DNA of 64,000 bases, taken from positions 1 to 64,000 of the forward strand of contig CAZICM010000031.1 of the NCBI GenBank assembly GCA_964537685.1, given 5' to 3'. Made by a program: the position numbers and the translations under genes. Each line of letters starts with the position of its first letter. The first letter of the stretch is position 1. This stretch comes from CAZICM01 sp964537685. Lineage in GTDB: Bacteria > Myxococcota_A > Polyangia > Polyangiales > Polyangiaceae. Below the pieces are notes generated by a model that did not search any database, had not been told where the DNA came from, and saw only the letters and a program-made list of their open reading frames with translations. Shown here one piece after another: positions 1-8,350 of this stretch.

Positions 1-238
1 GGGCGAGGGGGTTGGAGACCGACGGCAGAAAATGTACGGCCGGAGTTGCGAAGTTGGGCAGTGAGCGGGCGGCCCCGCACGGCCATCGTTCAAAGCTCCG
101 CGAGCCTATAGGCCCGGTTCCCGTTGCCCTCAAGATGGCGCCGCGCGCGGCTGCGCCGGGTTATACTAAAACCTGCCGCGCCTGCTTTATCGGCCGGCGG
201 CGTCATCGGCGTTATCATCAAGAGCGGCCCGCCTCCCC
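1..238. other. Left-edge stretch without a recognisable gene
   Basis: This is the sequence downstream of the RHS remnant on the minus strand. A plus-strand reading frame crosses it, but the translation is Arg/Ala/Pro-rich, has no recognisable motif and no convincing ribosome binding site. I see no RNA gene, repeat or terminator here. Confidence 0.4.
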
Positions 239-904
239 TCAATTGAGTGTTATCGGTGGCTGATGTCTGTTCCGGCCTTGCTGTTGTGCTATTGGCCGTT
301 GCGCCCGTCGCCGGTTTTGCTCCGTCGCTATCCGCGCTTGCGCTGGGATGAGATTCGACGCCCGCCGCTTCAGGTGATTCATGATGGGATCAGGCGTTAG
401 AAAATGTTTTGTCAATGGATCATAGGCTCTTCCCCTGGCATGAATCAAACCAAGTTCATAATCATGCAGATATCCGGTAAACCCCCAATGTACCGCCGGG
501 GATAGATTGGGATTTTGTAGGATCGGCGTCCCATTTTCATCTATGCGTTGCCCAAAAGGATCGAAATAAGCCCGCTCAATTTCTTTACCTGTTTCATCCG
601 TCACCATCCGTACAGACCCCAGCGCATCGCCCGGCAAATATAAGATCTTTTGGGTTTGTGTCGTCTCATTCCAATGGACTTCGGCGGCCGGTCCAGCTTC
701 ACCTGGCACAAAGAACAGATGTTCAAATCCCGATGCACTCTCTCGGCGCTCATACCGACCCCGAGCCCCCCAAATACCCAATCCCCGAACTTGAAACCAC
801 CGTATCCGCCGGCAAAACCGGCCCGGGAATCGTTGGATCGACAACCGGACCAATATCGGCCCATGCAACCCGAAGCCCCGCCACCCAACACAAAACAAAA
901 ACAA
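239..904 (-). pseudogene. RHS-repeat core fragment, truncated at its N-terminus
   Basis: The frame carries the conserved RHS-associated core: a segment like LYLPGDALGSVRMVTD, then AYFDPFGQR, a GFTGYLHDYELGLIHARGR segment and the closing YDPLTKHFLTPDP. In intact RHS/YD proteins this core ends a shell of a thousand or more residues and is followed by a variable toxin tail. Here the recognisable part begins about 50 residues into the frame at a GARGRYERR-like segment. The first residues are not RHS-like, and ftsB-like coding begins just upstream. After the core only about 45 basic residues remain, with no toxin domain I recognise. It therefore looks like an orphan 3' piece of an RHS gene, as often left behind by recombination at rhs loci. 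Expression is doubtful because no plausible start or signal peptide is visible. Confidence 0.7.
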
Positions 905-1030
905 AAATCTTGAATGCGCGTTCCATCCATCCAGGCTACAGCAAGCTCTGACGCAATCAGCTCCGAACCCAAAAAAACTCTTGACACCAAAAATTTGGCC
1001 CTCGCCCCACGCTCACAACATCCTCGCCGC

Positions 1031-1330
1031 ATGGACCGCCTTGTCCGCATCACCGAACGATTTTTGCCCCTCTTCGTCCTCACCGTCGCCCTCATCGGCG
1101 TCCCCATTCTCATCTTCTCGCCTGAAGGTCTCCCAAGACTCCGCGGCCTCGAACGAGAACTCGCCGAAGTCGAAGAAGATACAGCCGTCCTCCGCAGGGA
1201 AATCGAAACCCTCCGCGGCAAAGTCGCACGCCTCCGCGATGACCCAACCGCCGTCGAACGCATCGCCCGCGATGACTTGGGCCTCGTCCGCCAAACCGAA
1301 GTCGTCTTTCAGTTCCCCACCCGAAAATGA
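1031..1330 (+). CDS. FtsB/DivIC-like septum formation initiator
   Basis: A small (about 99-residue) bitopic protein. It has a short N-terminal cytoplasmic part, one membrane helix (roughly residues 10-30, FLPLFVLTVALIGVPILIF) and a heptad-patterned coiled coil (roughly 35-75, rich in Leu/Glu/Arg). A C-terminal segment ERIARDDLGLVRQTEVVF follows. The membrane helix, coiled coil and the closing A-R-x-x-L-G-(L/M)-x-x-x-x-E-x-V-F pattern are the hallmark of the FtsB/DivIC family, which bridges FtsL and FtsQ in the divisome. The ATG at 1031 is chosen because it directly precedes the basic N-tail and helix. The frame is open further upstream, but that extension is not family-like. No strong Shine-Dalgarno is visible. 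It is followed after about 50 bases by the 1381 gene on the same strand. Confidence 0.75.
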   Translation: MDRLVRITERFLPLFVLTVALIGVPILIFSPEGLPRLRGLERELAEVEEDTAVLRREIETLRGKVARLRDDPTAVERIARDDLGLVRQTEVVFQFPTRK

Positions 1331-1380
1331 CGACAACTCCCTTTCACGTTCTCCGCGCGCATCTGGTATAAGCGCTCTCC

Positions 1381-3681
1381 GTGCCTATTGAGCTCGGTTC
1401 CCGCTTGATCGCCGCAGGTCTCGTCATGCCCGAAGACGTCGAGGCGGCGCTCTTTCATTCTGTCCTGCGCGGCCTTCCTTTTATGCGAGCCCTCCTCGAT
1501 CGAGGCGCTATCCGGGAACACGAACTCGAAAAAGAATTGGAGCGCGGAGGCGAAATCGCCGTGCGCGATGTCGAAATCGATCGGACCCTGTACGATCGGC
1601 TTCCCATGGGGATGTGCAGGCGCTTCGCTGCTGTTCCCGTCCGCTATGATGCCGGCGAAAATATGGCCGAAATCGCCGCGGCAGATCCTTTCGATCCTCA
1701 TATCGCCGTCGAGTTCACCTTTCATTTGCGGATGCCCGTTTGCATTCTCCGGGCTCCTCTCGCCGCCATTGAAGATGCGCTCCGCCGTACCGATTTGGCT
1801 CCTCAAAGTATTCCGCCGCCGTTGCCCGATCCGGATTACCGGAGGCCCACGCCGCCTTTTCCCCACGGTGCGCCCGAATCGTCGGAACCCTATCCGCAAG
1901 AGATTCCTATCCCGCTTGTGCGCCGCCTGTCGCTTCCTCCCGTGGCCGCTCTCGTCGTCCCCCAACAAGAGCCTTCTCCCCATGTAAAACCGGCTCAGGA
2001 CGACGATGATGAAGTCACCATGATGCGGCCCTTGAGCGAAATTACCGGCGCCGATAGCACGCCCATTTCATCGCCCTCTCATGCGCTGCCCTTGGTCCGC
2101 ACCAAATATGTGCCGCCCCAGGTCCCCGCCATTCCACCAACACCGCCTCCGCCGGTCTTCGATGCGCCTGCGCCGATTTCTTTTCCTTCTGTGCCACCAC
2201 CTTCTGAAGAAGAAGTGATGTCGCTGGACGACGATGAAATTGTCGCCATCGAAGAGGAAGCGCCTTCCACCGAACCCGTTGCGCTTAACCTAAAACCGCC
2301 TTCGTTTTCCATGGGCGTTGCCGTGCCAGCCGGGGCTTTTCAGCCCCAGCCCCATCGCTTTGGAACCCTAAAATCGCCGGATGTATCGGCGTCCACCGCT
2401 CAAGCCATCGCTGCGGCCGTGGATATGCCCGATTTGGACGAATTGCCCACGGGCCCCTGGAAAGGCCATGAAATTATCGCCGCCGCCGAAGCGGCTCCTT
2501 CGCCCGATTCTTTGCCCACGCTGGCGATGGAAGCCGCGCCCGTGTCCGCGGATTCGCTGCCAACCACCGCGATGGAATCGCCCTATGCGCCCTTTCATCT
2601 GGCCCCCGCCGGTGCCGAACCACCGCCCACCCGCCCCGCCGTCCCGTCCGCCCTCGCATCCGCCGCTCTCCGCGCCGGGCATAAACCAGCGCCTCCATCG
2701 CGCCGCGCCTTTCCTCCCCCCATTCCCAGGGAAGAACCGCCTCATCCTCCCACGGCTTCCTTTGCCGAACCCGATGCCAATGAAGCCATGCCGGTCGACG
2801 AACATGGCCGTTCTGTCTGGTCCTTGCTTCCCCCGGCGGCTGCCCCTATTGCGCCTGCCGCGCCATCTCTACCGCTTCCCACGCCACCTGCGCCCGTTGC
2901 CGCGCCGCCCTCGACCCCCGCGCCGCCACCGGCTGCGTTTCCGACCTTGGCCGACCTTCCGCCTGAATCCTCGCCCACGGTCGCCTTTACATCCGATCCC
3001 CAAAGCTTGCTCGACCGTCCGGCGGCGATGCCTGTCCTCGGCCAGCGCGATGGCCCGCGCGACTCATCGCCCACCCGCACCGGACTCGGAGAAATCGCCC
3101 GTAAAATCATTGCCGAACACGATGCCCGCGAAGCGGCAAAGCGAGCTCAAGAGGAACGCGAAAAACTCGAGGCTCAGGCCCGCAAAGAAGCGGAACTCGC
3201 CGAAAAAGCCAAAGTCATGGCCGATATCGAATCGGTCTTGCTTAAACTAAAAAGCGCATCCAGCCGCGACGAAGTTGTATCGCTATCGGTGGCCGGCCTG
3301 GAAAGCTTTGCACGAAGAGCTGCTGTCTTCGCCGTCCGCAAAGATGGCTATCGGGGCTGGGCTTGCAATAAAGCCTTTGGCGATGAAAGCGCGCTCCGGG
3401 ACGTATCCATCGCCTTGGAACAGCCGAGCATTTTAGCCGCCGCCGCCTCGCTGGCTGTTTATTTAGGCCCTATTCAAAACACCATGGCCCACGCGCCGCT
3501 GATATCGGTGATGGCCCATTCCAGCAAAGAAGTGCTTGCGGTGGCTGTGCGCGTGGCCAACCGGCCCGCGGTGATTCTGCTCGCCGATGAATTTAGCGAT
3601 GTAAAAATGGCCAAGCGGCATATGGAAGAATTGGCGCGCGGTATCAGCGAAGCGCTATTGCGTTTGGTGGGCAAGCGATAA
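1381..3681 (+). CDS. GspE N-terminal-domain protein with long Pro-rich linker and C-terminal GAF-like domain
   Basis: Residues 1-150 resemble the MshEN/GspE N-terminal domain found at the start of type II secretion and type IV pilus ATPases: LGSRLIAAGLVMPEDVEAAL, a second helix pair, then a region ending AAADPFDPHIAVEF. No ATPase domain follows. About 380 residues of Pro/Ala-rich low-complexity linker come next, including acidic patches (DDDDEV, SLDDDEIVAIEEE). After a charged helix (about 580-625, rich in Lys/Glu/Ala) lies a roughly 150-residue C-terminal domain resembling a GAF-type sensor (LKLKSASSRDEVVSLSVAGL through to the end). Proteins of this build are common in myxobacteria and are usually unnamed. 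They may bind c-di-GMP through the MshEN part, since MshEN binds c-di-GMP in other proteins. The start is GTG with no obvious Shine-Dalgarno. Confidence 0.65.
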   Translation: MPIELGSRLIAAGLVMPEDVEAALFHSVLRGLPFMRALLDRGAIREHELEKELERGGEIAVRDVEIDRTLYDRLPMGMCRRFAAVPVRYDAGENMAEIAAADPFDPHIAVEFTFHLRMPVCILRAPLAAIEDALRRTDLAPQSIPPPLPDPDYRRPTPPFPHGAPESSEPYPQEIPIPLVRRLSLPPVAALVVPQQEPSPHVKPAQDDDDEVTMMRPLSEITGADSTPISSPSHALPLVRTKYVPPQVPAIPPTPPPPVFDAPAPISFPSVPPPSEEEVMSLDDDEIVAIEEEAPSTEPVALNLKPPSFSMGVAVPAGAFQPQPHRFGTLKSPDVSASTAQAIAAAVDMPDLDELPTGPWKGHEIIAAAEAAPSPDSLPTLAMEAAPVSADSLPTTAMESPYAPFHLAPAGAEPPPTRPAVPSALASAALRAGHKPAPPSRRAFPPPIPREEPPHPPTASFAEPDANEAMPVDEHGRSVWSLLPPAAAPIAPAAPSLPLPTPPAPVAAPPSTPAPPPAAFPTLADLPPESSPTVAFTSDPQSLLDRPAAMPVLGQRDGPRDSSPTRTGLGEIARKIIAEHDAREAAKRAQEEREKLEAQARKEAELAEKAKVMADIESVLLKLKSASSRDEVVSLSVAGLESFARRAAVFAVRKDGYRGWACNKAFGDESALRDVSIALEQPSILAAAASLAVYLGPIQNTMAHAPLISVMAHSSKEVLAVAVRVANRPAVILLADEFSDVKMAKRHMEELARGISEALLRLVGKR

Positions 3682-3720
3682 TACCCAACCCTCAATCCAT
3701 CGAGAAAAGAAGCCTATTTT

Positions 3721-5400
3721 ATGAGCCAAGACGAAAAAAAAGAGCGGGCCCGCGCCCGGTATAACGAACGGCTGGCGAAGGCTAAAGCGGGTGCCCGTAA
3801 ACGGCCGGCCGTGCTTTCAGGCCCTCCGGGCACGCCCGATCGCGATGCCGAAGATCTTTACGATGCCTCGACGCTGGAATCGCTTGGTTTTGATGCCGAT
3901 CGCGATGTGGGCTATCCGGGCCAAGATCCATTTACCCGGGGCGTTCAGCCGAATATGTACCGGGGCCGCTTATGGACCATGCGTCAATATGCGGGATTTG
4001 GAACGGCGGACGAATCCAATCAGCGCTATCATTATTTGTTAAAGCAGGGCCAAACCGGGTTATCGGTCGCCTTTGATTTACCCACGCAAATGGGCCGCGA
4101 TTCCGATCAGCCCGAAGCGCGGGGCGAAGTGGGCCGGGTGGGCGTGGCCATCGATTCGCTTGACGATATGCGTCGCCTGCTTAAAGGATTGCCCCTCGAT
4201 CAAGTCTCGACCTCGATGACGATCAATGCAACGGCGGCTGTTTTGCTATCTCTGTATATCGCCGCGGCGGACGAGCAAGGCATCCCCAGGGAAAAACTAA
4301 GGGGAACCATCCAAAACGATATCTTAAAAGAATATGTGGCGCGGGGCACTTATATCTATCCGCCCCGGCCATCGCTCAGGCTGATCAGCGATATCTTTGC
4401 CTTTGCCGAAAAAGAAATACCGCATTGGAATACCATTAGCATCAGCGGCTATCATATGCGCGAAGCGGGCTCGACAGCGGCCCAGGAGCTGGCCTTTACG
4501 CTTGCCGACGGAATTGCCTATGTGCAGACCGCCGTGGATGCCGGCTTAAATGTCGATAACTTTGGCGCGCAGCTTTCATTCTTTTTTAACGGCCATAACA
4601 ATCTGCTGGAAGAAGTCGCTAAATTCCGGGCGGCGCGCCGGATGTGGTCGCGTATTATGGCGGAGCGCTTTGGGGCGAAATCCGAAAAAGCCCGGGCGCT
4701 CAAGTTCCATTGTCAAACCGCGGGAATGACGCTCCAAGCCCAGCAGCCTATGGTTAACGTGGTAAGAGTGGCGCTTCAAGCGCTGGCGGCGGTCTTGGGA
4801 GGCTGCCAATCCCTGCATACCAATAGCTTCGATGAAGCGCTGGGCCTGCCCACGGCCGATGCCGTCACCATTGCGCTCAGGACCCAGCAAGTGATTGCCT
4901 ATGAATCGGGTATAACGGATTTTACCGATCCCCTAGGAGGCAGCTATGCGGTGGAAGCGCTGACGACCCAGCTTGAACAAGCCGCGTTTGCCTATATCAA
5001 ACGCATTGATGAATTGGGCGGCATGGTCGCGGCCATTGAACAAGGCTATGTGCAGCGGGAAATTCAGGCATCAGCCTACCGCTATCAATTGGATATCGAA
5101 GAAAAGCGCCGGATCATCGTGGGCGTTAATGATTTTATCAGCGATGCGCCGCCTATTCCGGTCACGCGCATCGATCCGGCCATCGAGCGGGAACAGGCGG
5201 AGCGGGTGCGGGCATTCCGCGAGGCGCATGCCACGGAAGAACGAGCCGGACTTCTCTCGCGTATCGAAGAAGCGGCGCGCGGTACCGAAAATCTAATGCC
5301 CTGTATTTTGGCGGCCGTTAAAGCCGGAGCGACGGTCGGCCAAATTAGCGATGTATTGAGAGAGGTATGGGGCGAACACCGTGAGACCTTAACAATTTAA
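3721..5400 (+). CDS. Methylmalonyl-CoA mutase large (catalytic) subunit
   Basis: Acyl-CoA mutase large-subunit family, 559 residues. This is the usual length of the substrate-binding TIM-barrel chain when the B12-binding domain is encoded separately. Diagnostic stretches include TMRQYAGFGTADESNQRYHY, GLSVAFDLPTQMG, SMTINATA, IQNDILKEYVARGTYIYPP, SISGYHMREAGS and RTQQVIAYESGI. The Tyr in RQYAGF and the Arg in VARGTYIYPP sit where Propionibacterium MCM has Tyr89 and Arg207, the carboxylate-reading residues. Isobutyryl-CoA mutase has Phe and Gln there. This favours methylmalonyl-CoA over isobutyryl-CoA as substrate, although ethylmalonyl-CoA mutase (MeaA type) cannot be excluded. The enzyme would interconvert succinyl-CoA and methylmalonyl-CoA. 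No cobalamin-binding subunit or MeaB chaperone lies next to it. A purine-rich GAAAAGAAG precedes the ATG. Confidence 0.92.
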   Translation: MSQDEKKERARARYNERLAKAKAGARKRPAVLSGPPGTPDRDAEDLYDASTLESLGFDADRDVGYPGQDPFTRGVQPNMYRGRLWTMRQYAGFGTADESNQRYHYLLKQGQTGLSVAFDLPTQMGRDSDQPEARGEVGRVGVAIDSLDDMRRLLKGLPLDQVSTSMTINATAAVLLSLYIAAADEQGIPREKLRGTIQNDILKEYVARGTYIYPPRPSLRLISDIFAFAEKEIPHWNTISISGYHMREAGSTAAQELAFTLADGIAYVQTAVDAGLNVDNFGAQLSFFFNGHNNLLEEVAKFRAARRMWSRIMAERFGAKSEKARALKFHCQTAGMTLQAQQPMVNVVRVALQALAAVLGGCQSLHTNSFDEALGLPTADAVTIALRTQQVIAYESGITDFTDPLGGSYAVEALTTQLEQAAFAYIKRIDELGGMVAAIEQGYVQREIQASAYRYQLDIEEKRRIIVGVNDFISDAPPIPVTRIDPAIEREQAERVRAFREAHATEERAGLLSRIEEAARGTENLMPCILAAVKAGATVGQISDVLREVWGEHRETLTI

Positions 5401-5406
5401 AACGAT

Positions 5407-6291
5407 CTATTCCCATTTCAGCAAAAAGTTGCATTGAAGCCCGCCTTTAGCCCTGCATGATAGCTCTTTTACATCGACCCGCTTGGGCTTTCCAAATTCA
5501 AGCGTTCGCTCTATCCATCCGCCGATCGACAGACAATGCGTGCGGTGCGGCCATAAAAAGTCGACAATACTCATACGAACGCCCAAATGTTCCTCCTCGG
5601 GCGCAGCGACCAGCCGGCCTGTGTCGTAATGATGACTCCATACACTGCTCGCGATATTTAATACGGTATTCGGGCTGACGAAGCGCATCACAATCGAACG
5701 CCATACCCCGATATTATTTTCGGCGGCAAAGCGTCCCACATCCCAGGCAATGGCCAAATCGCCCCGGCCAAAGAGCCGATCGACCAATTCGGTAGCTTCA
5801 ATAAAAAGACCAAAATCGACCCATGAATCATGCTGCTCGGCCAGGGATAAAGCGGCGCGCAGTTCTGGGGAAGCCCGGGACTCGAGCAATTCAACGGCGG
5901 ATGCTCCAAACTTGGCGTTTACAAATTTCTTTCGCATCAAAATGGCCCGGCCGCGTGCTTTGGGTCTTCGCGCCGTGGGGACGAATCCGCTTTGATGTGG
6001 CGCTAGAGGACTCGGCCGCCCGCCTTGCGACGAAGGGGGAGGAGGCGGCGCATTGGAGGGCAGGCGGGCTGCCGTGATGGGATTGGGGCTGGCAGGAGGG
6101 GCGACGGCGGGAATGGCGCCGCTGGAAGGAGAGCGGCGGGGCGCGACGGCAGGAATGGCGCCGCTGGAAGCAGAGCGCTTTGACACTGAAGCGGAAGGGC
6201 GAGAGCCTGCCGGAAATTCACCGCTTTGATGAGGCGATTGGCTGGCGTCCGTCTCATCGGACTGCTGTAGGTTGCGAACATCCCTTGTCAT
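5407..6291 (-). CDS. Myxobacterial-type protein with Pro/Ser-rich N-terminus and V4R/TIGR02265-like C-terminal domain
   Basis: The first 120 or so residues are low-complexity Ser/Ala/Pro, containing two near-identical copies of SSGAIPAVAPR. A folded domain of about 170 residues follows: a FVNAKFGASAVELLE start, an acidic helical part, AWDVGRFAAENNIGVWRSIV, then a C-terminal VKELSCRAKGGLQCNFLLKW. The last part has the paired Cys and beta pattern of 4-vinyl-reductase/heme-NO-binding-like domains. The helical part resembles the myxobacteria-restricted TIGR02265 (DUF2378) family. Role unknown; a small-ligand sensing or scaffold function is only an inference. The ATG at 6291 was preferred over a longer in-frame start because the upstream extension lacks family character and overlaps the divergent gene at 6356. 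The 3' end is 6 bases from the convergent mutase gene. Confidence 0.5.
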   Translation of the reverse strand: MTRDVRNLQQSDETDASQSPHQSGEFPAGSRPSASVSKRSASSGAIPAVAPRRSPSSGAIPAVAPPASPNPITAARLPSNAPPPPPSSQGGRPSPLAPHQSGFVPTARRPKARGRAILMRKKFVNAKFGASAVELLESRASPELRAALSLAEQHDSWVDFGLFIEATELVDRLFGRGDLAIAWDVGRFAAENNIGVWRSIVMRFVSPNTVLNIASSVWSHHYDTGRLVAAPEEEHLGVRMSIVDFLWPHRTHCLSIGGWIERTLEFGKPKRVDVKELSCRAKGGLQCNFLLKWE

Positions 6292-6355
6292 CGTGGCCGC
6301 CCCTTTGGAGAATGCTGTGGCGAAGCTTACTTGGCGTCGCTTGGATGGTGAACAC

Positions 6356-6889
6356 ATGAAACGATGGATGAGCCTACTGTTTACTGGTGTTGTGCTGGCG
6401 GCGATGGAAGGTGTGGTCATGGCGGATGTGGTTGGTCCCCCGCCTTCCAGTTGTCCTTCGGGTTCGGAGCCCGCGACATGTCACGGTGGCCCGCATTGCA
6501 GGCCGATCGAGTGTGCGTCGGACACGGATTGTTTAAACGGCGGTTCTTGTGTGGCGGGTAATTATTGTATTGAGGAGATTATTTGTGCGGGATTCTTGCC
6601 CGAGGATGCGAGTGTCGATCCCTATAAAAAGAAGTCGGTGGTGGGTTCATGTGAGAATGGAGCGAGTTGCGCGGCACCTTCGACATGTATGAACCTTAAG
6701 GTATGTGTGGAATCGGGGTCGTCATCGAGCTCTGGAGGATCGAGCTCATCGGGTGGCTCAGGGGAGGAAGGCGTGGAGGGTGGATGTGGATGCGGTGTAG
6801 TGGGAAAAGAGAGCGGAAGCTGGGATGGGGGTGTGATTGGATTGGGTATTTTGTTATGGCTGGGACGCCGAAGGAAACAGCTTATTTAG
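6356..6889 (+). CDS. Exported Cys-rich protein with MYXO-CTERM-like sorting tail
   Basis: About 177 residues. An N-terminal signal peptide (MKRWMSLLFTGVVLAAMEGVVMA) is followed by a Cys-rich mature region with at least eight Cys (CPSGSEPATCHGGPHC and others), then a Ser/Gly linker. The C-terminus reads GCGCGVV, a short spacer, a hydrophobic helix (GVIGLGILLWLG) and RRRK. That tripartite tail (Gly-Cys motif, helix, Arg cluster) is the MYXO-CTERM architecture used by myxobacteria for surface sorting of exported proteins. The spacer between the Cys motif and helix contains charged residues, slightly atypical. ATG 6356 is chosen because it starts the signal peptide. Its 3' end overlaps the convergent gene by 8 bases. 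Function of the mature part is unknown. Confidence 0.75.
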   Translation: MKRWMSLLFTGVVLAAMEGVVMADVVGPPPSSCPSGSEPATCHGGPHCRPIECASDTDCLNGGSCVAGNYCIEEIICAGFLPEDASVDPYKKKSVVGSCENGASCAAPSTCMNLKVCVESGSSSSSGGSSSSGGSGEEGVEGGCGCGVVGKESGSWDGGVIGLGILLWLGRRRKQLI

Positions 6890-7520
6890 CTTGGCCAGCG
6901 CAGCGTTTTTTATAGGAAGAAGCCAGCGCGTCCACCCCAGGGGCGCCGTCTGGATGCGCGATTAAATAGGTTTTGATGAGCGATTCCCGTTCAGATTCGG
7001 GCGTTTTCCAAAACTCCGCCTCAAATTCAAAAGGAAGGGCTGGACGCGGTGCATGGGGCAGTCCAACCCCCAGCTCTTTTCGAAGCTTTAGTTCAATCCC
7101 AAAGGCTTTTGCCTCTCTGGACAGCGCCCGATCGACCTGAGCCTCGCAATCCCCTGCCGTTTTCTGCATAGGCATTTCGCCTGTGATATGGGTAAGCAGA
7201 TGCCCCAGTCTTGATGCCGATTCCGCCAGTGGGTGAGAGGCATTGAGCAGCAGCGTATGCCGATCTGTTACGGAGGGAATCGCGATCGAGCCAAAACAGT
7301 AGGCAGGCTGGACATCTTTGGGCAATTGCGCGACATCTTGGAGGATGGCCTGGCCTTCCCCGGTGCTGTCGAGCAGTTTCAAGAGTTGAGCGCTTCGTTT
7401 TGGATTGAGCTGAAAAGAAGGCGGGCAAGTCGATTTCGATGGGGAAAGCAGCGCAAGGGCGACGGGAATCGCGACAAGGATAAGCGCGCCCAAAATCATG
7501 CGTCCGGTCGATGCGGGCAT
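6882..7520 (-). CDS. Single-pass membrane protein of unknown function
   Basis: About 212 residues from the ATG at 7520. One hydrophobic helix near the N-terminus (MILGALILVAIPVALALL) anchors an extracytoplasmic domain of about 180 residues. A longer start at 7601 would add 27 residues without hydrophobic character. The domain has three or four Cys (SKSTCPPSFQL, PAYCFGSIAIP, AGDCEAQVD, KKRCAGQAK), a His-rich short stretch (GHLLTHITGEM) and helical segments. I recognise no family. It overlaps the 3' end of the MYXO-CTERM gene by 8 bases on the opposite strand and lies 140 bases upstream of, and divergent from, rebB. Confidence 0.55.
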   Translation of the reverse strand: MPASTGRMILGALILVAIPVALALLSPSKSTCPPSFQLNPKRSAQLLKLLDSTGEGQAILQDVAQLPKDVQPAYCFGSIAIPSVTDRHTLLLNASHPLAESASRLGHLLTHITGEMPMQKTAGDCEAQVDRALSREAKAFGIELKLRKELGVGLPHAPRPALPFEFEAEFWKTPESERESLIKTYLIAHPDGAPGVDALASSYKKRCAGQAK

Positions 7521-7659
7521 TGAATCGAGGCTTTCATGGTTGGAAAGAGCGGTCAAGTATTTAAATGCGGTCTTTGGGTGGAATGCGCCTTGACAAGCCA
7601 TTCAGGTATCGCCTAGCTTGGCCCTTTAGGTCGTTTGCAAATAGAAAGGCGGCGTTTTT

Positions 7660-7908
7660 ATGGCGGACAACACAGCGGTCAACAGTCAAATCACCGATGC
7701 AGTCAGTTCAAGCACTTCAGACGTTCAGGCTTCGGCCTCCACGCCCACTCGCGCTCCCGCCCTCAGCATGGGGTCGCTCTATCAAACAGCCGCTCAATCG
7801 GCTGGTTTGGCCATGCAAAATGCTACCAGTGCCCAGAACAATGCCAATACGGTAGCGAATTCGGTGACAGCGCAGGGCGTGAATTTGCTGTATTCGATAG
7901 GAGGTTGA
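7660..7908 (+). CDS. rebB: R-body protein, RebB family
   Basis: An 82-residue protein matching the RebB family: N-terminal NSQITDAV, then LSMGSLYQTAAQSAGLAMQN, an AQNNAN segment and the closing GVNLLYSIGG. In Caedibacter, RebA and RebB polymerise into R-bodies, coiled proteinaceous ribbons that unroll on a pH change and rupture membranes. Homologues are widespread in Proteobacteria, including plant- and host-associated species. The fit in length and all conserved blocks is good. A Shine-Dalgarno-like AAAGGCGG lies about 8 bases before the ATG. It is followed after 1 base by a second RebB-like gene, so the two are surely co-transcribed. The neighbouring sigma/kinase operon converges on the pair from the right. 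Confidence 0.88.
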   Translation: MADNTAVNSQITDAVSSSTSDVQASASTPTRAPALSMGSLYQTAAQSAGLAMQNATSAQNNANTVANSVTAQGVNLLYSIGG

Positions 7909-7909
7909 C

Positions 7910-8347
7910 ATGTCAGAGCAAGAGATATCGGCCGTTGGGATCGGCGAACCGGGCGCGCAATGCCCTCGGGAGTTTGCGCGGCAGATTTTGGCGATTGGGA
8001 CAAGCGTTGCGGAAGTGTTGGCTTTATTAAATGAAGTAACAGCCAATAAACGGGAGAGTATTTTGGGGCTGGCGATGGCGGTGGCTGGGGGAGAGCAGTC
8101 AAAAGGCGAGGAAGCGTGTTGTGCCGAGCCTGCTCAGGCACCGCTCGAGGCGGCAAAAGCCAAGGCAGAAGAAGCGGTCGCGGCCTATGCAGCCGGTGAG
8201 CATGGTCCGATGATTGGAATTTTGGAGCATGCCGTGGTGCATTCGCTGACCTTGGCGATTCAAAACACAGTGGCCGCGGATCAGCAGTTGGATATCATTG
8301 GGCAGGCGGTGCTTGTCAAAGCGGTGGAGATAACCCTGTCCAAATAG
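7910..8347 (+). CDS. RebB-like R-body companion protein with extra N-terminal domain
   Basis: 145 residues. Residues 1-95 form a helical region unlike RebB, beginning MSEQEISAVGIGEPG. The last 45 residues align without gaps to the C-terminal half of the upstream rebB product: 11 of 42 positions are identical, including the block S-x-x-L-A-x-Q-N (HSLTLAIQN here, QSAGLAMQN in RebB). R-body loci commonly carry two or more reb paralogues, and polymerisation in Caedibacter needs more than one. This gene therefore probably encodes a second structural subunit or an assembly factor. A GGAGG Shine-Dalgarno sits in the end of rebB, about 4 bases before the ATG, implying coupled translation. The stop is 3 bases from the convergent sigma-factor gene. 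Confidence 0.65.
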   Translation: MSEQEISAVGIGEPGAQCPREFARQILAIGTSVAEVLALLNEVTANKRESILGLAMAVAGGEQSKGEEACCAEPAQAPLEAAKAKAEEAVAAYAAGEHGPMIGILEHAVVHSLTLAIQNTVAADQQLDIIGQAVLVKAVEITLSK

Positions 8348-8350
8348 CTT

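Noticed and set aside
601..1263. Long minus-strand frame over the ftsB-like gene
   Set aside because: Arg/Ser-rich composition without motif and antisense to the better-supported FtsB-like frame and RHS core.
1309..1983. Long minus-strand frame opposite the GspE-N protein
   Set aside because: Follows from GC codon bias of the real gene; no family features and no ribosome binding site.
7601..7659. Sigma-54 promoter before rebB
   Set aside because: TGGCC and TTGCA occur, but the GG to GC spacing is 15 bases instead of 10.
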